Positions 1 through 8,664 of a stretch of DNA of 59,402 nt are shown here, one piece after another. Every line of letters begins with the position of its first letter. Position 1 is the first letter of the stretch. A program made the position numbers and the translations under genes. Source of the DNA: an uncultured Bacteroidota bacterium (GTDB taxonomy: Bacteria > Bacteroidota > Bacteroidia > Chitinophagales > Chitinophagaceae); the NCBI GenBank assembly GCA_903906365.1, contig CAIVKC010000006.1, positions 1 to 59,402 on the forward strand, read 5' to 3'. Under the pieces are notes generated by a model. That model had not been told where the DNA came from. It saw only the letters and a list, made by a program, of their open reading frames with translations, and ran no database searches.

Positions 1-2
1 AC

Positions 3-122
3 GAAGTTTTACAGATCTTAGGTAGTTCATTGTTGGATAAAACTCCAATAAACCAGTTACTTAAGAAAACAAGCAATCAAGATGTCAAAGAACTTTTATA
101 TAATCAATTGAAAATCTGGTAG
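3..122 (+). CDS. C-terminal end of an unidentified protein (5' truncated)
   Basis: An open frame enters from the left edge and runs 39 codons to a TAG. The visible tail is hydrophilic and lysine/leucine rich (ends NQLKIW), with no motif I recognise. The stretch is clearly more A+T rich than the genes that follow. No function can be assigned from this fragment. Reality of the frame rests only on its being open to the window edge. Confidence 0.45.
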   Translation, partial: EVLQILGSSLLDKTPINQLLKKTSNQDVKELLYNQLKIW

Positions 123-195
123 TTTAAACGAGACGGTAGTGTAAATACATAATTATAAATTTACGTTTTGAACAGAACCTAAATTCCCCTTATCC

Positions 196-636
196 ATGAG
201 AAAAATCCTGGTTTGTACTGTCATCCTGGTCACCGGTTTCATGTCGGTTTCGGCGCAGAGTCGGGACATGGACATGATACGCAAACTGAGTAATGACTGG
301 ATCCAAGCCTATCTTCACAAGGATACCGCTTCCCTTTCGCGCTTACTCTCCGACGATATGCGACAAATCACGGCAACAGGGGATATTCTCACCAAAAAGG
401 ACATTCTCATCAAACTAGCCGATCCACAGCGGCAATACCTGTCCATCGTTATTGATAGTGTAACTTATTTGCATGTCATTGACAATCTCGGATTTATTAC
501 CATCAAGTCTACGGTTATCCGAAAACTCAATGGTATTCAATCCACCATCAACAACTGTTACTCCAATGTGTTTATGAAGATAAGGGGTAAATGGAAGGCT
601 GTGCATTCCCATGTAACCATATTGCAGGCCCGCTAA
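196..636 (+). CDS. Secreted NTF2-like (SnoaL/DUF4440-type) protein
   Basis: 146 residues. An N-terminal signal peptide (residues 1-20, ending VSAQ) predicts export to the periplasm. The mature part has the NTF2-like pattern: an initial helix with a WIQAYLHKD segment, an LLSDDM segment, then alternating strands ending in GKWKAVHSHVT, typical of DUF4440 proteins. Such domains bind small molecules or serve as small enzymes, so no reaction can be named. The gene stands alone between the AT-rich left edge and a convergent lipoprotein gene. It could equally be called a ketosteroid-isomerase-like protein; the fold call is moderately sure, the function unknown. Confidence 0.7.
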   Translation: MRKILVCTVILVTGFMSVSAQSRDMDMIRKLSNDWIQAYLHKDTASLSRLLSDDMRQITATGDILTKKDILIKLADPQRQYLSIVIDSVTYLHVIDNLGFITIKSTVIRKLNGIQSTINNCYSNVFMKIRGKWKAVHSHVTILQAR

Positions 637-788
637 AGGCCTGCACTAAAAGCCCCCCGGACCAATAGGCCTCCAGGGCTGAGTTTTCGGGCAATGACCC
701 CGGATTCACAGACCTGTTGCGCAAGGCCTGGGGCAGGCAGGCCCAAAAAGTAAGTATATACTGTTTGGACCTGCTGGTTTGTCAATGG

Positions 789-1400
789 CTATTGCCGGAG
801 CAGTTTAACCGTAAAATCAGCCTTTTCCTGGATGGTCTGTGTTATGCCGGAAATAACCTCTATGGTATCTTTTATAATGCTGGATTTCATGGACAGTGTA
901 TCCCCGGTAATGGTAAAATGATACCCGCTCGCCATGGTTTGGGAGGTGCCCCCGGGCAGACTGGAGGAACTGATGAAGGCCCCGCCGGGGAAATATATCG
1001 AATCGGAGCCGATTACCTGGTATTTACTGACAGAACTGGTTGGTTGGATGGACCAGGAAATGGGGCTCACAAAGGTATCCACCAGCATGCCGTTTTCGTA
1101 ACTCTTAAGCAATACCTGTGCGGTGGCCCCATAGGTAATATTGGTGGAAGTGGCTGTTCCCGATGCAAAAACCACGGTGCCGCCATTATTGGTGGTCGTA
1201 TAATCGGAAGTGGATACGTCCAGAAATTGCGTGCCCAGGTCGGTATATTGAGCATTATAGACGGTGGACGCTGTCATGTACTTGAATGCCCAGGTTCCGG
1301 AAAGGGAGCTACTGGCTGCTTGGGAGCTGCTATTGTCTTTTTTACAGGATACCACAGCGGCCATGATAATGGCCATGGGAATAAAGAGCCGTTTTTTCAT
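789..1400 (-). CDS. Lipoprotein of unknown function (lipocalin-like)
   Basis: 203 residues. The N-terminus has a basic start, a hydrophobic run and a lipobox ending VVSC at Cys19, followed by KKD and a serine-rich spacer. This is a type II lipoprotein signal, so the protein should be membrane anchored. The mature part begins LSGTWAFKYMTAST and is rich in short Thr/Ser/Val strands, resembling the many small lipocalin-like lipoproteins of Bacteroidota. I cannot name a ligand. It is transcribed towards the 196-636 gene and divergently from rimO. A long frame on the opposite strand is a shadow of this gene. Confidence 0.7.
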   Translation of the reverse strand: MKKRLFIPMAIIMAAVVSCKKDNSSSQAASSSLSGTWAFKYMTASTVYNAQYTDLGTQFLDVSTSDYTTTNNGGTVVFASGTATSTNITYGATAQVLLKSYENGMLVDTFVSPISWSIQPTSSVSKYQVIGSDSIYFPGGAFISSSSLPGGTSQTMASGYHFTITGDTLSMKSSIIKDTIEVISGITQTIQEKADFTVKLLRQ

Positions 1401-1650
1401 AAAATATGAGGTTGGTTAGGGTGAACGGTAAACTTACCAAACTCTCCCATATATTCCAAAATAGGGCCTCATAATTCCGCCATCCTGGCCAATAGTCCTT
1501 AGGGCGGCCTGGATTCCCTGCCATTTGGTAAACAGGCGGCAGGAGCCGCAGGTAAATTCCCACCGGAGCGCCTGTTTTGTCCGCCAGACCCCCAATTCAG
1601 GGCACAGGATCTTTTATTGGACTGGGGGCAGCGGAATGGCCAGCCTTCGT

Positions 1651-1658
1651 TACCTTTG
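1651..1658 (+). promoter_or_regulatory. Putative -7 promoter element of rimO
   Basis: TACCTTTG fits the Bacteroidota -7 consensus TAnnTTTG. It lies 12 nt before the rimO start codon, implying a very short leader. No TTG (-33) box is seen at the usual spacing. Confidence 0.5.
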
Positions 1659-1670
1659 CCGCCTGAAATT

Positions 1671-2978
1671 ATGAAGACAAAAACGCTTAAAAAAGACAAG
1701 GTTAATATTATTACCCTGGGGTGCAGCAAGAACATGGTTGACAGTGAAGTGCTCAGCGGGCAGCTGCATGCCAATGATATAGATGTGGTGCATGAGAGTA
1801 AAAAGAGGGACCATAATATAGTGGTGGTAAATACCTGTGGATTTATTGATAAGGCCAAAGAGGAATCCATCAATACCATTATTGAGCAGGTTGCCCTCAA
1901 AAAAAATGGCCGGCTGGACAAAGTCTATGTAACCGGTTGCCTCAGCCAGCGTTACCGGGAGGATCTGGAAAAGGAAATTCCCGAAGTGGACGCATGGTTT
2001 GGCACCATGGAGTTACCCATGATGCTCAAGCAGTTTGAAGCCGATTACAAGAGCGAATTGCTGGGCGAGCGATTCCTCTCCACCCCCAAACACTATGCAT
2101 ACCTGAAAATTGCCGAGGGCTGCAACCGGACCTGTTCATTTTGCGCCATACCGCTGATGCGGGGAACCCATATCAGCAGGCCCATCGAGGAACTGGTGCG
2201 GGAAGCGGAAAGACTGGTGAGGATGGGGGTAAGGGAAATCATGCTGATAGCACAGGAACTCACCTATTACGGGCTGGATCTCTACAAAAAAAGGATGCTT
2301 CCGGACCTGCTCAACCGGCTCGCTGATATCAGGGGACTTGAATGGATACGTCTGCATTATGCCTACCCTTCGAAGTTCCCGCTGGACATTATTGACGTCA
2401 TGAAGTCAAGGGAGAATATCTGCAACTACCTGGACATGCCCCTGCAGCATGCCAGTGATCCCATGCTGAAAGCGATGCGCAGACAGATCACCAAGTCCGA
2501 AATGGATGAATTGATCCTGGCCATCCGCGAAAAGCTACCCCAAATCTGTCTGAGGACAACGCTGATTGCCGGTTTTCCCGGGGAAACCAGGCAGGACGTG
2601 GAAACCCTGAAATCATTTCTGCAGCAGCACCGCTTTGACAGGGTCGGTATTTTTTCCTATTCCCATGAGGAAGGAACACATGCTTACGGACTCACCGACG
2701 ATGTCTCCCCAGAGGAAAAGGACAACAGGGCCAGGGAGATCATGGAACTCCAACAGGAGATTTCCTACGGAAAGAACCAGCTAAAAGTGGGACAAATTTT
2801 CAAAACCCTCATTGATAAAAAGGAAGCCGGCCGCTATATCGGCAGGACCGAATTTGACTCAGTGGAAGTGGACAATGAAGTCATCATCGAAAGCGGGCAA
2901 AAGCTCCCCATCGGGGATTTCGTCCGGGTAAAGATTACCAAGGCCTACGACTTTGACCTGGAAGGCGTGGTAGTTTAG
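1671..2978 (+). CDS. rimO: Ribosomal protein S12 methylthiotransferase RimO
   Basis: 435 residues, the normal length for RimO, a radical SAM enzyme that adds a methylthio group to the beta carbon of a conserved aspartate of ribosomal protein S12. The N-terminal UPF0004 domain carries the first cluster cysteines (LGCSKNMVDSE, VNTCGF, VTGCLSQ). The radical SAM domain has CX3CX2C at Cys151/155/158 followed by FCAIPLMRG, and the C-terminus is a TRAM domain. LGCSKNMVDSE favours RimO over MiaB. The ATG at 1671 was chosen because it gives the standard MiaB/RimO start and sits just after a -7 element; the frame stays open upstream but without another ATG. It is a single gene. Confidence 0.95.
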   Translation: MKTKTLKKDKVNIITLGCSKNMVDSEVLSGQLHANDIDVVHESKKRDHNIVVVNTCGFIDKAKEESINTIIEQVALKKNGRLDKVYVTGCLSQRYREDLEKEIPEVDAWFGTMELPMMLKQFEADYKSELLGERFLSTPKHYAYLKIAEGCNRTCSFCAIPLMRGTHISRPIEELVREAERLVRMGVREIMLIAQELTYYGLDLYKKRMLPDLLNRLADIRGLEWIRLHYAYPSKFPLDIIDVMKSRENICNYLDMPLQHASDPMLKAMRRQITKSEMDELILAIREKLPQICLRTTLIAGFPGETRQDVETLKSFLQQHRFDRVGIFSYSHEEGTHAYGLTDDVSPEEKDNRAREIMELQQEISYGKNQLKVGQIFKTLIDKKEAGRYIGRTEFDSVEVDNEVIIESGQKLPIGDFVRVKITKAYDFDLEGVVV

Positions 2979-3076
2979 TCCTTTTTTAACCCTTAGAGAA
3001 TGATAATTGACCAAAACAGGTTAATTTTTGTTTAGTATAGATTAATTGACGCATCCGGGGCTGTTGGTTATTGCCT

Positions 3077-3084
3077 TAATTTTG
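3077..3084 (+). promoter_or_regulatory. Putative -7 promoter element of the hydroxyproline/glycosidase operon
   Basis: TAATTTTG matches TAnnTTTG and lies 16 nt before the first gene of the seven-gene cluster (start 3101). No TTG box at the usual distance was found. Confidence 0.5.
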
Positions 3085-3100
3085 CTTCAAATCATTTATC

Positions 3101-4021
3101 ATGAGCATTAACTGGAATGGCGTCATCCCCGCACTGACTACCAAATTTACACCCGACGATCAGCTGGATCTGGCAGCATTTGAAACCAATCTGGAAGCCC
3201 AGATCGCAGCAGGCGTGCAGGGCGTCATCATCGGCGGCTCACTGGGAGAGGCGAGCACCCTGGAACCTGCGGAAAAGGAGACCCTGGTCCGATTTGCAGT
3301 GGAGAAGGCAGCCGGCCGCATTCCGGTGCTGATGAATATCGCCGAAGGATCCACCCGCCAGGCGGTAGGGCAGGCCTCCATGGCGGAACAATGCGGTGCA
3401 GAGGGCCTTATGCTGTTACCACCCATGCGCTATAAAGCCGACCACCGGGAGACCGTGACTTTCTTTAAAACGGTGGCCGCTTCAACTGGTTTACCTATAA
3501 TGATTTATAATAATCCATATGATTATAAAATCGAGGTCACCCTGGATATGTTTGAAGAATTGCTGGTGCTTCCCAATATCCAGGCTGTGAAGGAATCCAC
3601 CCGGGATGTGAGTAATGTCACCCGGCTGATCAACCGTTTTGGCAGCCGGCTGAAGATCCTTTGCGGCGTGGACACCATTGCCCTGGAAGAACTCCAGATG
3701 GGAGCCAATGGCTGGATAGCCGGATTGGTCTGTGCCTTTCCGTGTGAAACGGTGGCTATTTTCAGGCTGGCTAAAGCCGGCAGGTTGGAGGAAGCCCTTC
3801 AGATTTACCGCTGGTTTTTGCCCCTGCTGGAATTGGATATACATCCCAAACTGGTTCAATACATCAAACTGGCAGAAACCCAGGCTGGTATTGGAACCGA
3901 ATATGTCAGGGCACCGAGGCTGATGCTGGCAGGCAGGGAAAGAGAAGATATTTTGCAGATTATTAATAAAGGAATAGCAAACAGGCCGCTGCTGCCTGAT
4001 TATCTTTCCATAAAACTATAA
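3101..4021 (+). CDS. DapA-family lyase, probable 1-pyrroline-4-hydroxy-2-carboxylate deaminase
   Basis: 306 residues, a full-length DapA/NAL-type TIM barrel. Visible signatures are GGSLGEAST near residues 46-54, the YNNP motif with Tyr136, and the Schiff-base lysine Lys164 in AVKEST. In hydroxyproline clusters this family deaminates and dehydrates 1-pyrroline-4-hydroxy-2-carboxylate to 2-oxoglutarate semialdehyde. That role is inferred from the neighbours: the semialdehyde dehydrogenase starts 3 nt downstream, and the epimerase and FAD oxidase are in the same operon. A true DapA (lysine pathway) is less likely in this setting. No signal peptide, so cytoplasmic. It is the first gene of the run and has a -7 element just upstream. 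Confidence 0.8.
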   Translation: MSINWNGVIPALTTKFTPDDQLDLAAFETNLEAQIAAGVQGVIIGGSLGEASTLEPAEKETLVRFAVEKAAGRIPVLMNIAEGSTRQAVGQASMAEQCGAEGLMLLPPMRYKADHRETVTFFKTVAASTGLPIMIYNNPYDYKIEVTLDMFEELLVLPNIQAVKESTRDVSNVTRLINRFGSRLKILCGVDTIALEELQMGANGWIAGLVCAFPCETVAIFRLAKAGRLEEALQIYRWFLPLLELDIHPKLVQYIKLAETQAGIGTEYVRAPRLMLAGREREDILQIINKGIANRPLLPDYLSIKL

Positions 4022-4024
4022 ATC

Positions 4025-5515
4025 ATGGGTTTTCAGGATGCCAGCCTTTCAGAAATTAATCAGATCATGGAGCAGGCCGCCCTCGCTTCCCAGGTATATG
4101 GTAAAATGTCCCTGATCAGCAGGGCCGGGTTCATGCGGGCCATTGCCGGTGAATTGGATGCCATCCGGGAAACGCTCCTGATCACCGCGATGGAGGAAAC
4201 CCATCTTCCTCAGCCCAGGCTCAACGGGGAATTAAACAGGACGATTTATCAGCTGAACAGTTATGCCGATGCCTGCGTGGCGGGAAACTGGCTGGAGGCC
4301 CGTATAGACACAGCCATCCCTGAAAAAATGCCCCCCAAACCGGATATAAGAAAAATGCTGGTCCCCCTGGGACCCGTTGTGGTTTTCGGGGCCAGTAATT
4401 TCCCCTTTGCCTATTCCACGGCGGGAGGGGACACGGCCTGCGCCTTGGCGGCCGGTTGCCCGGTGATTGTAAAGGCGCATCCGGCCCATGCCCGAACTTC
4501 GGAACTGGCGGCCGGAGCCATTATGGCTGCGGCCGGAAAATGCGGGCTTCCAAAGGGCGTATTTGCCCATATTCATTCTTCGGGTTTTGAGGGTGGCCGC
4601 GCACTCGTGTCCCACCCGGCCGCCCGTGCGGTAGGTTTTACCGGCTCTTTTAGTGGAGGTAAAGCCTTGTTTGATATTGCCAGTCAGCGTAAAGAGCCTA
4701 TAACGGTGTTTTCTGAAATGGGCAGCATCAATCCGGTATTCCTGCTTTCGGAAAAAATCCGCCAGGAGGCGGAAGTCGTGGCTAAAATGTATGCCGCATC
4801 CATTACCCTGAGTGCCGGCCAGTTTTGCACCAACCCGGGGCTGCTTGTCGGAATAGATGGACCGGATCTGGAACATTTTCTGGACATACTGGGATCGGAA
4901 ATCCAGCATATAAAGCCTTCCTCCATGCTCCATCCCGGCATTGCGGCCGCCTACAGGGAAAAAAAGGCGCTGGCCCTTTCCCAACAGGAGGTGCGCCTGG
5001 TAGCTCAGTCCGATACCCAGGCCGAAGCCTTGGAAGGGATACCCACCATTGCCAGTGTTCACGGGGATGCTTTTTTATCCAACCCGCTTTTGCACCAGGA
5101 GGTATTCGGACCTTATTCGCTGGTGATTCGCTGCCGCAACCAGGAACAGATGCTGGCTGTTGCCAGGCACCTGGAAGGGCAACTGACCTGCACGGCCATG
5201 GCGACCCCCCAGGATATCCGGGATAACCCCCAGTTGATGGATGCCATCGGTCAGCTCTGCGGACGTTTTATCCTCAACGGGGTACCCACCGGCGTGGAAG
5301 TCTGCCTGTCCATGCATCATGGAGGTCCCTATCCGGCAACTACGGACAGCCGCTATACTTCCGTAGGGGCAGACGGTATCAAACGATTCGCCAGACCCCT
5401 TTGTTTTCAGAACTGGGATGACCAATTTCTCCCGGATGAACTGAAAAATGCCAACCCGCTTGGTATATGGCGTACCGTGAACGATCAATTGACCAAGGAA
5501 CCCATCACATCATGA
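4025..5515 (+). CDS. Aldehyde dehydrogenase, probable 2-oxoglutarate semialdehyde dehydrogenase
   Basis: 496 residues, a complete aldehyde dehydrogenase. The general base is Glu231 in FSEMGSINP and the nucleophile is Cys268 in SAGQFCTNPG. The FGASNFPFAYS segment and the sequence style match the NADP-type 2,5-dioxopentanoate dehydrogenases that finish hydroxyproline or pentose catabolism by making 2-oxoglutarate. It begins 3 nt after the DapA-family gene and its stop overlaps the start of the galactosidase-like gene in an ATGA, so translation is probably coupled in both directions. Cytoplasmic. The same enzyme type also serves L-arabinose oxidation, which could let one enzyme handle both parts of the inferred substrate; that is speculation. 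Confidence 0.85.
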   Translation: MGFQDASLSEINQIMEQAALASQVYGKMSLISRAGFMRAIAGELDAIRETLLITAMEETHLPQPRLNGELNRTIYQLNSYADACVAGNWLEARIDTAIPEKMPPKPDIRKMLVPLGPVVVFGASNFPFAYSTAGGDTACALAAGCPVIVKAHPAHARTSELAAGAIMAAAGKCGLPKGVFAHIHSSGFEGGRALVSHPAARAVGFTGSFSGGKALFDIASQRKEPITVFSEMGSINPVFLLSEKIRQEAEVVAKMYAASITLSAGQFCTNPGLLVGIDGPDLEHFLDILGSEIQHIKPSSMLHPGIAAAYREKKALALSQQEVRLVAQSDTQAEALEGIPTIASVHGDAFLSNPLLHQEVFGPYSLVIRCRNQEQMLAVARHLEGQLTCTAMATPQDIRDNPQLMDAIGQLCGRFILNGVPTGVEVCLSMHHGGPYPATTDSRYTSVGADGIKRFARPLCFQNWDDQFLPDELKNANPLGIWRTVNDQLTKEPITS

Positions 5516-7623
5516 TATTGCTTAAGAAGTCTTGCCTGCTGAACTGCCGCTGCCTGCTGCTGCTCCTTTTTTCCCTATGGCGGCCAGCCCGGTCACAGGG
5601 GCCCCAGCCGCCCCTTAACGGACCATGTGCCGTCAGCATGCGAAACGGGCAACTGCTTATCTCCTATGACAACCGAAGATTGCTGGAGGCCGCTGTCGAC
5701 CCCAAGCAGGTTTCATTCCTTCATATAGAGAACAGGACAGCCAACCGGGTGGAGCAGGTCTTTGTCCTGGAATCCGGCAATGGTGCAGAATTTGAACTCG
5801 ACGGCCAGATCCAGGGGTCTGAGGAGTCTTTTGCCTGTGAAGCTGACAATCCCCCCAAGGCCGTCGCCCTGGTACGCCACAGCTCCGGGGAGAGCAAGAG
5901 CCTGCTGAACCGGGCGGTTTATGACCGCAGCAGGGATTGGGTGCTGTCTTTTGATCTCCCCGCACCGGTCTCCCTGGAACCGGCCGGAACCTCCGAGGGG
6001 CGCCATATCTATCACTTCCATGTTAAGACTTCCAAATTATCCATACGCTTTCGTCCCCGCTTTTACCAATACCACAAGGGGTTGACCTATTTTGAACCAT
6101 GGACCTACCGGATATGGGACAAACCGGTGGTCGGATGGTGTTCCTGGTTTGCCTACCTCAATAAGGTCACCGAGCAGAATATCCGGACGGTGGCAGATTC
6201 TCTGTCCAGCGTCTTACTGCCCTACGGGTATCAATACCTCCAGATTGATGATGGTTATCAGCAGGAACCAATTGGCAAGCCGGAACACTGGCTCCAGCCC
6301 AATAATAAGTTTCCCTCCGGGATGGCCGCCTTGAGCCGCTACATCAGTGACCGGGGTCTGAAACCCGGGATATGGACCAATGTATCCTTCGCCGACAGTG
6401 CCTTTGCCAACGCCCATCCTGACTGGTTTGTCAGAAATGACCGTCAAAAACCTGTTTCCGGGGAGTGGGTGGGCTATGTTATGGACGGCTCCAATCCCGC
6501 TACCATTGATCACCTGATCCGCCCTGTTTATGACAGCCTGAAGAAGGAAGGGTGGAATTATTTCAAGGTGGATGCCCTGCGACATTTAAGATATGAAGGA
6601 TATAATTCCTATCCATCCTATTTTAAGGCCCGCGGCATCAGCCGGGAGGATGCCTTTCGCTCGGTGGTTACATCCATCCGCAAATCGGTGGGTAAGGACA
6701 ATTACCTGCTGGCCTGCTGGGGCATCCGTCCGGAACTCATCGGGCTGGTGGACGGTTGCCGGATCGGCAATGACGGATTCAGTTATGCAGGGTTGGCTCA
6801 GTTCAACTCTTTCAATAATGTCGTATGGAGGAATGATCCCGACCATGTGGAACTTACTGATGCGGAAGCTTTCCGTTCCTGCAGCGTGACCTCACTGACC
6901 GGATCGGTTTTGCTTCTCACCGACAAACCCGAACGCTATAAGGGGCCGATCCTGGAGGCTGCACGCAGAACCTCGCCCGTCCTTTTTACCCGGCCTGCCC
7001 AGGTCTATGAGGTCGATCCCTCCCGCATACAGTCCCTGGGCAGATATCCCATGGAGGTTAGCGGCGATGGTCCCAGGGTCTTTGATGCCAGTTATACCCC
7101 TTTTACAGAATTATATTCCCTGGAACTGACCCGTCCTTTTGGAAACTGGCTCGTTTTGGGAAGGATGAATGACCGTCATGCCAGGCTCCCTCTTTCCGAG
7201 CTGGGACTTCAGGCTGACTCAACCTACGAAGTATTTGAATTCTGGACCAGGACCTACCTGGGCAGGGTAAAAAAGGAGCTGGTTTTCCCCGCCATCGATG
7301 CCGCCTACAATTGCCAGGTCTTCTGCCTGCGCAAAGCGGTTTCACATCCGCAGCTGCTGGCCACCAACCGGCACATTTCATGCGGGGGTGTAGAGCTGAT
7401 ATCCTGTGACTGGAAAGGCGGCCTCCTCAGCGGGCAAAGCGAACTGGTGGCTGGTGATGAATATGACATCTATATACAGGTTCCTTCCGGCTACCGGCCC
7501 GGTAAGATCAGCACAGAGGCGGATCTGCTGGGCAGCAAACTGGAAAACAGCCTGCTTACCGTGCGCATGAAATCAAAACAGGCCCGGACCATATCCTGGG
7601 AAATTGAATTTTTACAACCATGA
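5512..7623 (+). CDS. Secreted alpha-galactosidase-like glycoside hydrolase (clan GH-D, GH36/GH27 type)
   Basis: 703 residues from the ATG at 5512; upstream in-frame codons would only extend into the dehydrogenase gene and spoil the signal peptide. A hydrophobic leader (residues about 8-25, ending ARSQG) indicates export. The barrel shows YLQIDDGYQ, the putative nucleophile Asp354 in YFKVDAL, and the putative acid/base Asp421 in CRIGND, all clan GH-D features. A beta-sandwich N-terminal region precedes the barrel, as in GH36, and a beta-rich tail follows. Expected activity is release of alpha-galactose, with beta-L-arabinopyranosidase or raffinose-synthase-like activity as alternatives. It overlaps the dehydrogenase before it and the epimerase after it by ATGA each, so it is embedded in the hydroxyproline operon. 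Confidence 0.8.
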   Translation: MILLKKSCLLNCRCLLLLLFSLWRPARSQGPQPPLNGPCAVSMRNGQLLISYDNRRLLEAAVDPKQVSFLHIENRTANRVEQVFVLESGNGAEFELDGQIQGSEESFACEADNPPKAVALVRHSSGESKSLLNRAVYDRSRDWVLSFDLPAPVSLEPAGTSEGRHIYHFHVKTSKLSIRFRPRFYQYHKGLTYFEPWTYRIWDKPVVGWCSWFAYLNKVTEQNIRTVADSLSSVLLPYGYQYLQIDDGYQQEPIGKPEHWLQPNNKFPSGMAALSRYISDRGLKPGIWTNVSFADSAFANAHPDWFVRNDRQKPVSGEWVGYVMDGSNPATIDHLIRPVYDSLKKEGWNYFKVDALRHLRYEGYNSYPSYFKARGISREDAFRSVVTSIRKSVGKDNYLLACWGIRPELIGLVDGCRIGNDGFSYAGLAQFNSFNNVVWRNDPDHVELTDAEAFRSCSVTSLTGSVLLLTDKPERYKGPILEAARRTSPVLFTRPAQVYEVDPSRIQSLGRYPMEVSGDGPRVFDASYTPFTELYSLELTRPFGNWLVLGRMNDRHARLPLSELGLQADSTYEVFEFWTRTYLGRVKKELVFPAIDAAYNCQVFCLRKAVSHPQLLATNRHISCGGVELISCDWKGGLLSGQSELVAGDEYDIYIQVPSGYRPGKISTEADLLGSKLENSLLTVRMKSKQARTISWEIEFLQP

Positions 7624-8621
7624 AAAAGACATTTTTTTGTATTGATGCACATACCTGTGGCAACCCGGTCCGGCTGGTGGCCGGCGGAGGGCCTGTACTG
7701 CAGGGAAAGGACATGAGTGAAAAGCGGCAGCATTTTCTGCGGGAATTCGACTGGATCAGAAAGGGGCTGATGTTTGAACCAAGGGGTCATGACATGATGA
7801 GCGGGAGCATACTCTATCCTGCCCATGACCCGGAAAATGACGTGGCCGTTCTCTTTATTGAAACCAGCGGCTGCCTTCCCATGTGCGGACACGGTACCAT
7901 CGGAACAATCACCATAGGTATTGAAGAGGGCCTCATCATTCCCCGTATTCCCGGTCAGGTAAGGATGGAAACCCCTGCCGGACTTGTATTGATCAGCTAC
8001 CGACAGGAGGGCCGCAAGGTAAAATCTGTCCGGCTGACCAATGTGCCTTCCTTTCTGGCCGCTGAACATATTTCGGTGGAATGCCCGGACCTGGGTACCC
8101 TTCAGGTGGACGTATCCTATGGGGGAAACTTCTATGCCATCGTGGACGTACAGCCAAATTTCCCCGGGCTGGAAAACTATACGGCCGGACAGCTCATCGC
8201 CTGGAGCCGGGTTTTACGGCAGCGCATCAACGCCAGCCATCAGTTTCAACATCCTGAAAATCCAACCATTTCAGGTTGCTCCCATATTTTGTGGACCGGC
8301 GCCGTGCTGGACAAGACATCCACCGCGCGTAATGCGGTTTTTTACGGAGATAAGGCCATTGACCGTTCCCCCTGCGGAACAGGGACTTCCGCCAGGATGG
8401 CGCAGTGGCATGCAAGGGGTAAACTCAAGATGGGGGACGATTTTATCCACGAAAGTATTATCGGCTCCCAATTCACCGGGCGTATTGAGGAGGAAACCTG
8501 GGTGGGTTCCAGCAGGGCCATTCGCCCCAGCATTGAAGGCTGGGCCAGGATCTACGGATACAATACGATTTCCATCGACCCCGAGGATGACCCCTATGCC
8601 CTGGGGTTTCAGGTCATCTGA
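7620..8621 (+). CDS. 4-hydroxyproline 2-epimerase (proline racemase family)
   Basis: 333 residues. This family interconverts trans-4-hydroxy-L-proline and cis-4-hydroxy-D-proline with two catalytic cysteines. Both are present: Cys89 in MCGHGTIG and Cys252 in SPCGTGTSARMA. Presence of the first cysteine argues against trans-3-hydroxy-L-proline dehydratase, where it is Thr or Ser. The pattern is closer to hydroxyproline epimerase than to proline racemase, but substrate preference cannot be proved by eye. No signal peptide, so cytoplasmic. Its ATG overlaps the stop of the upstream galactosidase-like gene (ATGA). It performs the first step of the inferred hydroxyproline pathway; the D-amino acid dehydrogenase at 12392 would act next. 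Confidence 0.9.
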   Translation: MKKTFFCIDAHTCGNPVRLVAGGGPVLQGKDMSEKRQHFLREFDWIRKGLMFEPRGHDMMSGSILYPAHDPENDVAVLFIETSGCLPMCGHGTIGTITIGIEEGLIIPRIPGQVRMETPAGLVLISYRQEGRKVKSVRLTNVPSFLAAEHISVECPDLGTLQVDVSYGGNFYAIVDVQPNFPGLENYTAGQLIAWSRVLRQRINASHQFQHPENPTISGCSHILWTGAVLDKTSTARNAVFYGDKAIDRSPCGTGTSARMAQWHARGKLKMGDDFIHESIIGSQFTGRIEEETWVGSSRAIRPSIEGWARIYGYNTISIDPEDDPYALGFQVI

Positions 8622-8637
8622 GCAGGTCTGAAGACCC

Positions 8638-8645
8638 TAATTTTG
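8638..8645 (+). promoter_or_regulatory. Putative internal -7 promoter element before the GH51 gene
   Basis: TAATTTTG matches TAnnTTTG and lies 19 nt before the GH51 start, in a 43-nt gap. It may give the glycosidase genes a second promoter within the operon. Confidence 0.4.
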
Positions 8646-8664
8646 AATGTAAAAACGGATCGAC

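Noticed and set aside
637-720. Imperfect stem (AGCCC.../...GGGCT) followed by TTTT after the NTF2-like gene
   Set aside because: The arms need bulges and the T run is short, so it is not convincing as a terminator.
717-1409. Open frame of 230 codons on the plus strand across the lipoprotein gene
   Set aside because: The minus-strand product has a clean lipobox and lipoprotein style. The plus-strand translation is glycine/cysteine rich with no signal or motif.
3101-4021. Lysine-pathway dihydrodipicolinate synthase (dapA)
   Set aside because: The fold is the same, but the operon with epimerase, FAD dehydrogenase and semialdehyde dehydrogenase points to hydroxyproline catabolism.
7620-8621. 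trans-3-hydroxy-L-proline dehydratase as identity of the racemase-family gene
   Set aside because: That enzyme lacks the first catalytic cysteine; here both Cys89 and Cys252 are present.
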